Positions 35,193 through 44,623 of a stretch of DNA of 64,000 nt are shown in pieces. Source of the stretch: Candidatus Eiseniibacteriota bacterium. Its GTDB lineage: Bacteria; Orphanbacterota; Orphanbacteria; Orphanbacterales; Orphanbacteraceae. How positions within the stretch are numbered: the first letter of the stretch is position 1; every line of letters starts with the position of its first letter. The stretch is from assembly GCA_029262235.1 (NCBI GenBank), contig JAJCZU010000008.1:248001-312000 (forward strand). The letters run 5' to 3'. The position numbers and the translations under genes are program-made. The notes under the pieces are model-generated. The model did no database searches. It was not told the DNA's origin and saw only the letters and a list, made by a program, of their open reading frames with translations.

Positions 35193-36734
35193 ATGATGCG
35201 ACGTCTCTTCCTGCCAAAGGCATGGACCATGATGCACGACTCGAACGGTACGGTCGATTTCCCCGTCGCGGGCGGACCGCCCCCTCTCACGACACGCGTC
35301 ATGCGCGCGCTTCTCGTCGCGGGAATCCTGGCAGCCGAAGGCGTGATCCTGCTCGCGCTCGGGTTTCAGGGCCCCCTGTCAGCCGGTCTGATTCTCGGCG
35401 GCATCTTTTTCGTCGTACTCGCGCTGGCAACACCTGCCGTGGCGTGGCTTGCGATCGTGGCCGCCGTTCCCTTCTCGATCGAAATTCTGCTGCCCGGAGT
35501 CGGGGCCGCGTTTCAGGCGCCCACCGAGCCGATGATCCTGATGCTCGTGCCGCTATGGGGCATCGGACTCATGCAGGGCGCCGCGAGAAAATGGCCGCCC
35601 CGCAACTTCGTAATCGCCCTTCTCGGCATCACGATCGTGCCGTACCTCACCTGCGTCTATACCGCCAAACCCGCTGAAACGTTCAAGGTCGCGTCGAACC
35701 TCGTGATGTATGCCGCGTTCGGCATCTTCCTCGGCTGCTCCGCATTGAAAAATGTGCGCGACCTGAAGAAGTTCGCGGCGGCGTTCGCGATCCCGGCCGC
35801 GCTCGCAAGCATCTACTATCTCTTCAACCTCTCGCGCACGAGCCTTTACATTCACGACGTGAATGCCGCCGGCCGGCCGATTTTCAACGAGCACGGCACA
35901 TTCGCGGCCTATCTCTGCTTCGCGTTTCCGATGGCCGTGATCTGCGTTCTCTGGTCCGAACGGCGGGGCGGACGCCTCTGGTACGGGCTCACGGCCGGGC
36001 TGATCTTCGCCGGCATCGTCTTCTCGCTGACGCGCGCCGCCTGGCTCGGGTTCCTCGGCATGGCCGGGGTCGTCACGATCTACTTCCTCTCGCATTCGCG
36101 GAACGCGCGGGCATGGGGCGCCGGCGCACTCGTCGGCGTCGCGCTCGTAGCCGCCCTGATCGCGGCCGCGCCCGAGTCACCGATTGCCGTGCACGTTCTT
36201 TCGATCGCGGACACGAAGAGCAATGTGTCGAACCTGGAGCGCTTCAACCGGTGGATGGCCGCCATCGACATGTTCGTGGATCGCCCGCTCGGCGGTGTCG
36301 GTTACGGCGCGTACAAATACAACTTCGGGGACTACCAGCGCATCGGCCTTTCCACGACCGAGTCGGGCCCCGGTGCGGGAGCGCACAGTCTCTACCTGAG
36401 TATTCTTGCCGAAACCGGACTCGCCGGGGCAGCAGTGAACATCGCGTTTGCCGTGACATTGTTTCTGCTCGTAAAAGCCACGCTGAAGAGGGCGAGCCGG
36501 ATGGGAGAACACGGGCGCCGGCTCGAACAGATGACCCTCGCGCTCGGCGCGGGCGTGGTTGCGTTCGCCATTCACGGCATATTCAACTATTACCATTCCA
36601 CTGATAAAGTAAATGTGCCGTTCTGGACGTTCGTCGGGGCGCTCGTCGTGTGCGCCGAACTGACACGCGCGCCGGAACGAGGCTCCGCGGATGCCGGAGA
36701 AGGCTCCGAAAGCTCCGGGCGCCATGCTTCGTAA
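35193..36734 (+). CDS. O-antigen/exopolysaccharide polymerase or ligase (Wzy/WaaL-like)
   Basis: 513 residues (ATG 35193; ATG 35229 after AAAGG would give 501). About 11-12 membrane helices. The long periplasmic loop carries the Wzy_C signature: TRAAWLGFLGMAG before it, and SNLERFNRWMAAIDMFVDRPLGGVGYGAY inside it, ending GAHSLYLSILAETGLAGA. Members polymerise repeat units or ligate glycans on the periplasmic side. With wzz and wzx beside it, polymerase is the more likely role. Its 3' end overlaps the flippase gene by 44 bp. Confidence 0.88.
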   Translation: MMRRLFLPKAWTMMHDSNGTVDFPVAGGPPPLTTRVMRALLVAGILAAEGVILLALGFQGPLSAGLILGGIFFVVLALATPAVAWLAIVAAVPFSIEILLPGVGAAFQAPTEPMILMLVPLWGIGLMQGAARKWPPRNFVIALLGITIVPYLTCVYTAKPAETFKVASNLVMYAAFGIFLGCSALKNVRDLKKFAAAFAIPAALASIYYLFNLSRTSLYIHDVNAAGRPIFNEHGTFAAYLCFAFPMAVICVLWSERRGGRLWYGLTAGLIFAGIVFSLTRAAWLGFLGMAGVVTIYFLSHSRNARAWGAGALVGVALVAALIAAAPESPIAVHVLSIADTKSNVSNLERFNRWMAAIDMFVDRPLGGVGYGAYKYNFGDYQRIGLSTTESGPGAGAHSLYLSILAETGLAGAAVNIAFAVTLFLLVKATLKRASRMGEHGRRLEQMTLALGAGVVAFAIHGIFNYYHSTDKVNVPFWTFVGALVVCAELTRAPERGSADAGEGSESSGRHAS

Positions 36735-38157
36735 GGTCCTCTTCAACTCGGGGATGCTGTTCACGGGGCAGCTGGTCGTGAAGATCCTGGGCCTTGTCTG
36801 GATCGCGATCATCGCGCGGCACCTGGGCGACGCCGGATTCGGGTACCTCTCCTACGCGCTCTCGCTCGCAGGCCTCTTCGGCGTTCTCGTGGAATTCGGT
36901 TTTTCGTACGTGCTCACGCGGGCCGTGGCGCGCAGCCCGGGTGACACGGCGGCCTACGTTTCGAATATCCTCGGCATGCGGCTCGCGCTGACATGCGTTT
37001 CCGTTCCGCTCACGCTGGCGGCATCGCTCTACACGGGCGCCACGACGAGCACGCTGCTTCCGATTCTGATCGCCGCGCTCGCCACCGCGGTTGCGGGAAT
37101 CGGCGCGACGTCGACTTCCGTCTTCTTCGGCAGAGAGCGGATGGAGTACCCGTCCGTCATCATGGTCGGAAGCAAAGTCGTGTCGATCCTGATCGGGCTG
37201 CTCGTGGTGCGCATGGGCGGCGGCATCGCCTGGATCGCGCTGCTGTTTCTGCTGGAACCACTACTCAACCTCGTCATTTCGATTCCGATCCTTTCGCGCG
37301 AGTTCGGGGTGCGGTTCGTCCCGGTGCTGCGGCGATCTTCGGGCATGCCGCTCTTTCGTGAAGCGCTCCCTTTCGTTCTTACGATGGCTCTCGGCATGAT
37401 CTACTTTCGGATCGACGTCGTGATGCTCTCCGCGATGCAGGGCGCGCAGGCCGTGGGGTGGTACAGCGCGGGCTATCGTCTGCTGGAAGGGCTCGTGTAT
37501 CTGCCGGGCGCGTTCATCAACACGCTGTTTCCGGTGATGGCGCGGCTCAAGTCGTCGTCCGACGCGAAGCTCGCGCCCGCCGTTTCCCGCGCGTGGGAGT
37601 TCATGGCCGCGCTGGCGCTTCCTGCGGCGCTCACGCTGATCATTCTGAGCGACGGCATCGTGGCCGTTCTCTTCGGCGATCAGTTCACGGAAACGGTGCC
37701 GGTTCTGCGGCTCATCGGGGCCGCGCTCTTCTTCGTATTCGTGAACAATCTGCTTGGCACGATGCTGGGCGCGATCGACAGACAGATGGCGCATTTCTAC
37801 GCCTCGCTTGGGGGCGTTTTAGTGAACGTGCTGCTGAACCTGTGGTGGATTCCGAAGTACGCGCACGTGGGCGCGGCCAGAGCGACGCTGCTCACGCAGG
37901 GACTGGTCTTCGCGCTCCTCTCCTTTCTCGTGTTCCGCTATCTCGGCGCGCGCCCGGGCGGTCTGCGGCTGCTGAAACTCGCCGCGTGCGGTATCCTGAT
38001 GACCGTCGTTCTTCTCGCGACCAGGAGCCTGCCGCTTGGCGTCGCGCTCGCTTCCGGCGGCGCCACGTATATTGCCGCGCTCTTCCTCGTGAACGCGCTC
38101 ACTCCCGAAGAGAAAGCACTCGTCGGAAGCGCGATCGGCATGCGGCGCAGCAGCTGA
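36691..38157 (+). CDS. Polysaccharide flippase, MOP superfamily (Wzx-like)
   Basis: 488 residues (ATG 36691; ATG 36724 is an alternative and would reduce the overlap with the polymerase gene). About 14 membrane helices in a regular pattern, with the family start VLFNSGMLFTGQLVVKILGLVWIA and ARHLGDAGFGYLSYA, a polysaccharide_synt domain. It should flip undecaprenyl-linked repeat units to the periplasm. Position between wzy and glycosyltransferases supports that role. Confidence 0.9.
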   Translation: MPEKAPKAPGAMLRKVLFNSGMLFTGQLVVKILGLVWIAIIARHLGDAGFGYLSYALSLAGLFGVLVEFGFSYVLTRAVARSPGDTAAYVSNILGMRLALTCVSVPLTLAASLYTGATTSTLLPILIAALATAVAGIGATSTSVFFGRERMEYPSVIMVGSKVVSILIGLLVVRMGGGIAWIALLFLLEPLLNLVISIPILSREFGVRFVPVLRRSSGMPLFREALPFVLTMALGMIYFRIDVVMLSAMQGAQAVGWYSAGYRLLEGLVYLPGAFINTLFPVMARLKSSSDAKLAPAVSRAWEFMAALALPAALTLIILSDGIVAVLFGDQFTETVPVLRLIGAALFFVFVNNLLGTMLGAIDRQMAHFYASLGGVLVNVLLNLWWIPKYAHVGAARATLLTQGLVFALLSFLVFRYLGARPGGLRLLKLAACGILMTVVLLATRSLPLGVALASGGATYIAALFLVNALTPEEKALVGSAIGMRRSS

Positions 38158-38214
38158 AGCGCGCCCCCCGGTAAGAAGCGCGGGCTCTTGCTCCGAGACG
38201 GAAAGGAATGGCCC

Positions 38215-39396
38215 TTGCGGGTTCTTGTCATCGACCACACGGGCGGGATTGAAGTATTTCGCGAGAAGTACCGGCTGCTCGCGGCCGCGCCGGACATGGA
38301 TCTCACGCTGTTCGCGCCCGTATCATGGATCGAAAACGGTCGCGAAGTACGTTGCGACACGAACGCCGACGGCTATCGAATCCGCACGGGACGCGCGAGT
38401 TTCCGCGGGTACGAGAATCGCGGCTTCTTCTACACCGGCCTTGCCGCCACGATCCGCGAAGCGCGCCCGCACGTGATTCATCTTCTCGAAGAGCCGTACA
38501 GTCTGATCGCCCTTCAGAGCGTGATGCTCGCGCGGATCTTCTGCCCCGACGCGCGCATCGTCTTCTATACATTCGACAACCTGCAAACCGGATTTCGCTA
38601 TCCGTACCGGCCGTCCTGGTTCTACGGGCTGGTGCAGCGTCATGTGCAGCGGCACGCGGACATGGGAACGGCCAGCTGTATCGATGCGGGGAATGTTCTG
38701 CGATCGCGCGCATTCGACAAGCCGATTCGCTTTACTCCCCTTGCCGTCGACGAGAAGCGATATCGTAGGAAGGACGTGGCGCAGAAACGCGCCGATCAGG
38801 GGCTCGGGGCGTTCGTGATCGGTTTTGTCGGACGCATGCTGCCGGCGAAGGGAATCGCGGTGCTGCTCGACGCGCTGCTGCGGCTCGAAGGCGACTGGTC
38901 GTGTGTTTTTCTCGGCTCCGGGAGCGAGGCGGACACGATTCGAAAGTTTACGGCAGAGCACGACCTTGCGGACAGGATTCGGATCGTGCCGGGTGTGCCG
39001 CACGCCGAAGTTCCCGACTACATCAATCTCATGGACGTGCTGGTCGTTCCTTCGCAGACCACGCACAAATGGAAAGAACAGTTCGGCCGTGTGCTGATCG
39101 AGGCGATGGCATGTTCGGTGCCCGTGATCGGTTCCGACAGCGGCGCCATACCGGAAGTCGTCGGTGACGCGGGCGTCATCTTTCCCGAGCGTGATTCGGA
39201 AGAGCTGGCCCGCATTCTCATTGCACTGCAGGGCGACCCGAAACGGCGCGAAGCGATGGGCGACGCGGGCAGGGCGCGCGTGCTGCAATACTTTACATGG
39301 AAACGGGTCGCCGAATCGTACCGCTCGATCTACGACGATCTCATGAGCGGCGCACCCGTTTCCGAAAGGGCTCCTGCATGGAGTATCTCTTCCTGA
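38215..39396 (+). CDS. GT4-family glycosyltransferase
   Basis: 393 residues from TTG at 38215, with AAAGGAA about 8 nt upstream; the frame to 38188 adds nine unlikely residues. GT-B fold: the N-terminal half starts RVLVIDHTGGIEVFREKY. The C-terminal glycos_transf_1 part contains GFVGRMLPAKGIAVLLDAL, VPGVPHAEVPDYINLMDVLVVPS and the EX7E-like QFGRVLIEAMACSVPVIGSDSGAIPEV. Cytoplasmic transfer of a sugar to the lipid-linked repeat unit is expected. It overlaps the next gene by 19 bp. Confidence 0.9.
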   Translation: MRVLVIDHTGGIEVFREKYRLLAAAPDMDLTLFAPVSWIENGREVRCDTNADGYRIRTGRASFRGYENRGFFYTGLAATIREARPHVIHLLEEPYSLIALQSVMLARIFCPDARIVFYTFDNLQTGFRYPYRPSWFYGLVQRHVQRHADMGTASCIDAGNVLRSRAFDKPIRFTPLAVDEKRYRRKDVAQKRADQGLGAFVIGFVGRMLPAKGIAVLLDALLRLEGDWSCVFLGSGSEADTIRKFTAEHDLADRIRIVPGVPHAEVPDYINLMDVLVVPSQTTHKWKEQFGRVLIEAMACSVPVIGSDSGAIPEVVGDAGVIFPERDSEELARILIALQGDPKRREAMGDAGRARVLQYFTWKRVAESYRSIYDDLMSGAPVSERAPAWSISS

Positions 39397-40538
39397 CAGT
39401 TTCCGCGCTCGTGAGCCTCTGGGTGAACGGAATCGGATTGCTTCGCCGCGCTCCGGTGACGAACATCCTCGTCTTCAAGCTCGATCATCTCGGCGACATC
39501 GTGACGGCAACGCCGGCCTTCGACTATCTGCGCCGCACCCATCCGGGCGCGCATATCACCGTGGTGGTCGGTTCGTGGGTGGCGCCGATTCTGAAGGGGC
39601 ATCCGGCGATCGACGAGCTGATCGAGTACGACAGTCCCGTTTTCGACCGGGGCGACCGATCGAAGGGCAAGCCGCCGCTGCAATCCGTGCTTCCGAAGCG
39701 CCGGTACGATCTCGTGATCGGTCTGCGGGACGACCGGGCCTCGCTTCGCCTGTCGCTCACTGTCGGCGCGACGCGGCGGCGCGACAGGGGAACGATTCGG
39801 CTTCTTGCGAAGCTGCCCGGGTTCGGACGTGGAAAATCCGCCGCTTCGCCGGCCGGCGGGATGCATGAAGTGGAAACGAACCTCCGCATCGCGGGCGCGG
39901 GCGCCGACGCGGATCCCGCAGGTGAAAACGCGGTTCCCTCGCTGACGGTCCGCGAGGAGGATCGGGAGTGGGTGAAGCGGGAGCTTGCGGGCGCGCGCAC
40001 GAACGGGCGCAGGTATGTGGTACTGCACCCGGGCGCGTTCTCCCCCCTGCGGCTCTGGCCCGCGGAACGGTTCGCGGCCGTGGCGCGACAGATCCGCGCG
40101 GATGGTCGCTTCGACGTCATCGTGACGGGGAGCGCGGCGGAAGCCCCCCTCGCGAAATCGATCGCGGAAATGGCGGGAGCGGGCGTCCATTCGCTGGCGG
40201 GCGAGACTTCACTCACGCGCGTCATCGCCGTGATCGCAGGAGCGCAGGCGATGGTCTCGCTCGACACGGGAGTCATGCACATTGCCACCGCGGTCGGCAC
40301 ACCGGTCGTCGCGCTCGTCGGTCCCGAGAATCCTGCGCGTTTCGGCCCCTACGGTCCGGGTCACGTCGTGATCTATCACGCACTTTCCTGTTCCCCGTGC
40401 GATCAGGTTCACTGTGTCCGCGCTTCGAACGAGTGCATGGAGCTGATCACGGTCGCGCAGGTGAATCAGGCACTCACGCGCGTTCTCCCTCCCGCTCCAC
40501 CGTCAGGCCCGGCTGTTGATCGAGCCGCGGACCGCTGA
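39378..40538 (+). CDS. GT9-family heptosyltransferase-like glycosyltransferase
   Basis: 386 residues from ATG at 39378 (AAAGGG just upstream); the frame to 39297 lies inside the preceding gene. After a hydrophobic N-terminus (LFLTVSALVSLWVNGIGLL), ILVFKLDHLGDIVTATPAFDYLRR is the GT9 N-terminal motif. The C-terminal half has VVLHPGAFSPLRLWPAERFAA, VSLDTGVMHIATAVGTPVVAL and a Cys-containing end (HALSCSPCDQVHC) like WaaF/WaaC relatives. It probably adds a heptose or another sugar to LPS core or an exopolysaccharide unit. Confidence 0.88.
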   Translation: MEYLFLTVSALVSLWVNGIGLLRRAPVTNILVFKLDHLGDIVTATPAFDYLRRTHPGAHITVVVGSWVAPILKGHPAIDELIEYDSPVFDRGDRSKGKPPLQSVLPKRRYDLVIGLRDDRASLRLSLTVGATRRRDRGTIRLLAKLPGFGRGKSAASPAGGMHEVETNLRIAGAGADADPAGENAVPSLTVREEDREWVKRELAGARTNGRRYVVLHPGAFSPLRLWPAERFAAVARQIRADGRFDVIVTGSAAEAPLAKSIAEMAGAGVHSLAGETSLTRVIAVIAGAQAMVSLDTGVMHIATAVGTPVVALVGPENPARFGPYGPGHVVIYHALSCSPCDQVHCVRASNECMELITVAQVNQALTRVLPPAPPSGPAVDRAADR

Positions 40539-40550
40539 TAGGGTACTTTG

Positions 40551-41750
40551 ATGAAGGTGCTCTTCCTCACGTCCCGCCTGCCGTTCCCTCCGCACCGCGG
40601 GGACCGCGTGCGCACGTTTCACTTCTTGAAAACGCTCGCCCGCGACCATGAAGTTCACCTGATCTCGTTCATTCAGTCCGACGAGGAACGGGCTCTTCTG
40701 CCTCAGCTCGAACGATTCTGCAAAGTCGAAACCGTACTGCTCAAACGCCGTGACTCGTGGTGCAACATGATCCGGAACGCGGCTTCCCCGCTGCCGTTCC
40801 AACTGCTTTACTACCGGTCCGGCGCGATGCGCGATCTCGTGGCGCGCCGCGCGGCCGCGACGAAATTCGATCTCGTGTACACGCACCTGTTTCGCATGGT
40901 TCCGTACGCGCCCGAGCCGACCGGAGCCGTCCGCGTGCTCGACCTCACCGACTGCATCTCCCGTGAACTTTCCGCTTCGCTCGCGTACAGAAACCCGCTC
41001 TTGCGACCGCCGCTTCGCATGGAGGCGGACAAGATCCGGCGTTACGAAGCCGACGCCGCAAACCGTTTCGATGAAGTCTGGACGATCTCGGAAGCGGACG
41101 GGCGCGACATTGCGGAGCGCGCGCCGAACGCCCCGCTCGTTGCCGTGCCGAACGGTGTCGAGCCCGCGCTTTTCGACTGTACGCCCCGGCGCAACGGGAC
41201 ACGCCTCGGATTCCTCGGGAACTTCAGCGTGCCTCATAATATCGACGCGGCAGGATTCCTGGCCCTCGAGATCATGCCGCTCGTTCGGGAAGCCGTTCCC
41301 GGCGCCGAGCTCGAACTGATCGGCCACGGCGTCGGCGATGAAGTCATGCGGCTCCACGGCACGAACGGCACCATCGTGTCAGGTCCGGTCGAACGACTGG
41401 AAGACGGGTTCGCGAATCTCACGGTGTTCGCCTCTCCGCTCCGTTTCTCAGCCGGCATTCAGAACAAGATCATCGAGGCGATGGCGGCCGGCGTTCCCGT
41501 CGTGACGACCTCTCTCGGCAACCGCGGGCTCGGGGCCGCGCTCGACGACGAGATCGTCGTGCGGGACGGCGCCGGCGTATTCGCGGAAGCAGTTGTCGCG
41601 CTTCTCGGAGACCCGGCCCGCGCCGAGCGCATCGGCGAGAACGGCAGGGCGTTCGTGCGAGAGCGCTTCTCGTGGGAGATCGTGGCACAGCGTGTCGCGG
41701 CACTCGGCACCGCCGGAACCGCCTCCGCGGCAGTTTCGCCGGGCGCCTGA
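40551..41750 (+). CDS. GT4-type sugar transferase (PEP-CTERM/EPS-associated type)
   Basis: 399 residues from ATG 40551 (TTG immediately before). The start MKVLFLTSRLPFPPHRGDRVRTFHFL is characteristic of exopolysaccharide sugar transferases of the Stp1/TIGR03087 kind, as far as I can recognise. PNGVEPALFD, LGFLGNFSVPHNIDA and ASPLRFSAGIQNKIIEAMA place the donor site. It is a paralogue of the gene at 44624-45823, on the opposite strand across wza, and more distantly of 43398-44621. Last gene of the wzz-started operon; wza next has its own promoter. Confidence 0.88.
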   Translation: MKVLFLTSRLPFPPHRGDRVRTFHFLKTLARDHEVHLISFIQSDEERALLPQLERFCKVETVLLKRRDSWCNMIRNAASPLPFQLLYYRSGAMRDLVARRAAATKFDLVYTHLFRMVPYAPEPTGAVRVLDLTDCISRELSASLAYRNPLLRPPLRMEADKIRRYEADAANRFDEVWTISEADGRDIAERAPNAPLVAVPNGVEPALFDCTPRRNGTRLGFLGNFSVPHNIDAAGFLALEIMPLVREAVPGAELELIGHGVGDEVMRLHGTNGTIVSGPVERLEDGFANLTVFASPLRFSAGIQNKIIEAMAAGVPVVTTSLGNRGLGAALDDEIVVRDGAGVFAEAVVALLGDPARAERIGENGRAFVRERFSWEIVAQRVAALGTAGTASAAVSPGA

Positions 41751-41771
41751 GGGTTCGGCGCGGACTTCCCC

Positions 41772-41800
41772 TCGACGGGAAAACGGTGTTCTGGGATAAT
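41772..41800 (+). promoter_or_regulatory. Sigma70-like promoter of wza
   Basis: TCGACG (41772-41777; 4 of 6), 17-bp spacer, GATAAT (41795-41800; 5 of 6). A start near 41807 gives a ~35-nt leader containing AGGTGG (41831-41836) before ATG 41842. Confidence 0.6.
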
Positions 41801-41841
41801 CCGCTTCTCATACGATTCGCAATTTTCCCGAGGTGGTATTC

Positions 41842-43413
41842 ATGGTTCCGATCGAGAGGTCATTGTTCCGCGCCCTCATCATGCCTTTGCTCGCCCTGCT
41901 GGTGTTCCCGCTGACTCCGGCGATGGCCCAGAACAGCCCGACCGACGTCTCCACGTTCCTGATCACCGAGGGCCCCGTCGACGAAACGGTCTACGAGGTC
42001 GGCCCGGGCGACGGTTTCACGATCACGATTCTCGGCCAGGCGCAGCAGTCGTGGAGAGTGCCGGTCACGCCCGAGGGAACCGTGATCGTGCCCCCCGCCG
42101 GCGCGATTCCGGTCGCGGAAATGACGCTGCGCGAGGCGAAAAAGCGCGTCAAGACCGCTCTTGCGAACTACTACCGGAACGTAGAAGTGCAGGTCACGCT
42201 CACGGAGCTTCGCCGATTCGAAATCCATGTGCTCGGCCAGGTCGAGAACCCGGGCACCTACATCGTGACCGCGGTCACGCGCGTTTCATCGGCCGTCGAA
42301 CTGGCGGGTGGGTTTCTGGAGCCGGGATCACGGCGTCGGATCATGATCCGCGGCAGAGAAGGCGACACGGATTACGCCGACGTGCTTCGCTTCGAAATGC
42401 TCGGGGAGCGCGAAGGGAATCCGTTCGTCACCGACGGCGACCTCGTTTACGTCCCTGTAAAGCTCAAAGAGGCCTCGATCTACGGTCAGGTGGCCCTTCC
42501 CGGCCGGTACGAGATCGTCGAGGGAGAAACGCTCGAAGACTTCATTCGTATCGCGGGCAGCTTTACCGACAACGCGGTGCTCGACAGCGTCGAAGTGCAG
42601 CGCTTTCGACCGGACGACCCGTCACGCACATCGCGTTTCTTCGTCAACTTCCGCGAGAACGCACCGGCGGCCGAGGCCACCGAATATCGCATTCAATCGG
42701 GCGACGAAGTCTTCGTGCGCAGCATTCCGCAGTGGCATCTGCACCGCGGCGTGCAGGTGGGCGGCGAAGTCCGCTTCCCCGGTGTGTACGTAATCGACGA
42801 GGGCACGGAGCACCTCAGCGATCTCATCGTACGCGCGGGCGGGTTTACGGAAGACGCCGATCTGTTCGAGGCCACAGTCACCCGGAGCTCGTTCCGGAGC
42901 GAGGCGCTTGACCGCGAGTTCGAACGGCTTCGGACCGTACCCGTTGCCGACATGACCGATGACGAATACGCGTACTTCAAAATGCGCTCCCGCGAGAAGA
43001 AGGAAGACGTTGTCGTTGATTTCGTTTCGCTGTTTCAGGAAAAGAACGAGACGAAGGACATCCTGCTGCGGCGCGGGGACGTTATCAGCATTCCGCAGGT
43101 ATCGAGAACCGTCACGCTGAGCGGCCAGGTCGTGAACCCGGGCAAGCTCCCGTTCGAAGAGGGCGAAAGCTACCGATTCTATGTCGAAAGGGCGGGCGGT
43201 TACGCGCGACGCGCTGCAAAGGGAGACGTTCGGATCATCAAGGGGTCCACAGGGATCTGGTTCGACAAGGGGAAGACAAAACTCGAGCCGGGCGACACGA
43301 TCTGGATCCCCGAAAAGCCCGATCGCGATTACTGGGCACTCTTCAAGGACTTCATGACGGTGGCCGCGCAGGTCGCCACGGTTTATCTCGTGGTCGATCA
43401 GGCGTCCAAGTAG
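41842..43413 (+). CDS. wza: Wza-like polysaccharide export protein with multiple SLBB domains
   Basis: 523 residues from ATG at 41842 (AGGTGG upstream; GTG 41833 rejected). Signal peptide about 1-28 (LIMPLLALLVFPLTPAMAQ), with no lipobox Cys. Poly_export domain about 45-130 (YEVGPGDGFTITILGQ ... VTPEGTVIVPPAGAIPV), then four or so SLBB beta-grasp domains (HVLGQVENPGTYIV, YGQVALPGRYEIV, QVGGEVRFPGVYVI, LSGQVVNPGKLPFEEGESY). The C-terminus has a hydrophobic helix (FMTVAAQVATVYLVV). It forms the outer-membrane exit for the polymer. The 3' end overlaps the convergent glycosyltransferase by 16 bp. Confidence 0.9.
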   Translation: MVPIERSLFRALIMPLLALLVFPLTPAMAQNSPTDVSTFLITEGPVDETVYEVGPGDGFTITILGQAQQSWRVPVTPEGTVIVPPAGAIPVAEMTLREAKKRVKTALANYYRNVEVQVTLTELRRFEIHVLGQVENPGTYIVTAVTRVSSAVELAGGFLEPGSRRRIMIRGREGDTDYADVLRFEMLGEREGNPFVTDGDLVYVPVKLKEASIYGQVALPGRYEIVEGETLEDFIRIAGSFTDNAVLDSVEVQRFRPDDPSRTSRFFVNFRENAPAAEATEYRIQSGDEVFVRSIPQWHLHRGVQVGGEVRFPGVYVIDEGTEHLSDLIVRAGGFTEDADLFEATVTRSSFRSEALDREFERLRTVPVADMTDDEYAYFKMRSREKKEDVVVDFVSLFQEKNETKDILLRRGDVISIPQVSRTVTLSGQVVNPGKLPFEEGESYRFYVERAGGYARRAAKGDVRIIKGSTGIWFDKGKTKLEPGDTIWIPEKPDRDYWALFKDFMTVAAQVATVYLVVDQASK

Positions 43414-44621
43414 TCCGCGGCGCCCCCCGCAAGTTGCGCGACGATCGAGTCGAGCCTGTCCAGAATCGCATTCCAGCCGAATTCCGTTTCCGCAAGAAGG
43501 CGCCCCGCACCTGCGATTCGCCGCGCACGGCTCCGGTCACGCAGAAGCTCCGCCGTATCCCGCGCTATCGTGCGGGCGTCGTCGCCGATAAGCGCGTTCG
43601 TGCCGTGAACGAGCGGGATCCCTTCCCCACCGAGTGACGTCGTCACGACAGGGCGTTCGTTCGCGAGCGCTTCGAGAATCTTGAGCCTGACACCGCTTCC
43701 GATTCTGAGCGGCACGACGCAGACCACCGCCTCACGTATGGCGCGACCGGCATGGGGCACGCGGCCAAGCAGACGCACGCCCGGCACCTCGCGCAGACGC
43801 TCCAGCTTCCCCGCCGAATCGTTGCCCGCAAGATGCAGCACCGCTTCCGGCACCTCTTTGCGAATCAGCGGAAGGATCTCGTCCCCAAGCCAGAACGCGG
43901 CATCACGGTTCGGCTCCCATGCGTAGTCTCCCAGAAAAAGCACCACCGGATCGTCCGGCGGGGGCGCGATGGTCTCGCCGGGAAACACGTCGGCGCCTGG
44001 CGGCAGCGTGGCGATTTCTGCATCGGGAGCGAGTTTCAGCAAGTGCGCGCGGTCCTCTTCCGAGAGGGCGATCGTCATGTCGGCGCCCCTCAGCGCGGCC
44101 GCTTCCGCCCTGCGAATTCGCGCGAGTTCCACGCGCCCGGCGATCCGCGCGGGCGCACCCTGCCGCTGCAGGTATCGCTCGAACAGAACGCTTTCCGCGT
44201 TGTGATCGACGAGCAGTACCGGCATGCGCGGCGCCGCTTCTTCGAGTACCGGGAGCAGATGCGCGGTAAAGAGAGTGTCGAGAATGGCAACGTCGAAAGT
44301 TTCGCGCGCGAGAAGCTCGCGGCATGCCTTGCGAGTTTCCGGAAGCGAATGGCGTGTAACGCGAAGCGAGTCGCCTGTCGCGGCGAAACGCATCGCAAGC
44401 GCGGCGCTCGAGACACGCGCGCACGAAACGGGAATCACGCGAACCGGGCCGGGCATCTTTTCGAGCGCGGCGGCGTCGCCGCTCCGCCGCACGGGCGCGA
44501 GGAAAGTGATGTGGTGGCCGCGTGCGGCGAGACCGGTGATGTGATGAAACGGGACGAGTTTTCCGCCGGAATCCGGTGGAAGTGGAATGAACGGGGTCGT
44601 GTGAAGGATGCGGAGTGGCAC
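43398..44621 (-). CDS. GT4-type glycosyltransferase
   Basis: 407 residues from GTG at 44621, two bases after the TGA of the upstream gene. The open frame to 44867 would add an arginine-rich shadow inside that gene. It starts PLRILHTTPFIPLPPDSGGK, a typical EPS glycosyltransferase start. Further motifs: VLLVDHNAESVLFERYLQR, VVLFLGDYAWEPNRDAAFWL, GRVPHAGRAIREAVVCVVPLRIGSGVRLKILEALA (family acidic pocket). Coupled to the 44624-45823 gene and part of the same glycan pathway. Donor and acceptor unknown. Confidence 0.88.
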   Translation of the reverse strand: MPLRILHTTPFIPLPPDSGGKLVPFHHITGLAARGHHITFLAPVRRSGDAAALEKMPGPVRVIPVSCARVSSAALAMRFAATGDSLRVTRHSLPETRKACRELLARETFDVAILDTLFTAHLLPVLEEAAPRMPVLLVDHNAESVLFERYLQRQGAPARIAGRVELARIRRAEAAALRGADMTIALSEEDRAHLLKLAPDAEIATLPPGADVFPGETIAPPPDDPVVLFLGDYAWEPNRDAAFWLGDEILPLIRKEVPEAVLHLAGNDSAGKLERLREVPGVRLLGRVPHAGRAIREAVVCVVPLRIGSGVRLKILEALANERPVVTTSLGGEGIPLVHGTNALIGDDARTIARDTAELLRDRSRARRIAGAGRLLAETEFGWNAILDRLDSIVAQLAGGAADYLDA

Positions 44622-44623
44622 CG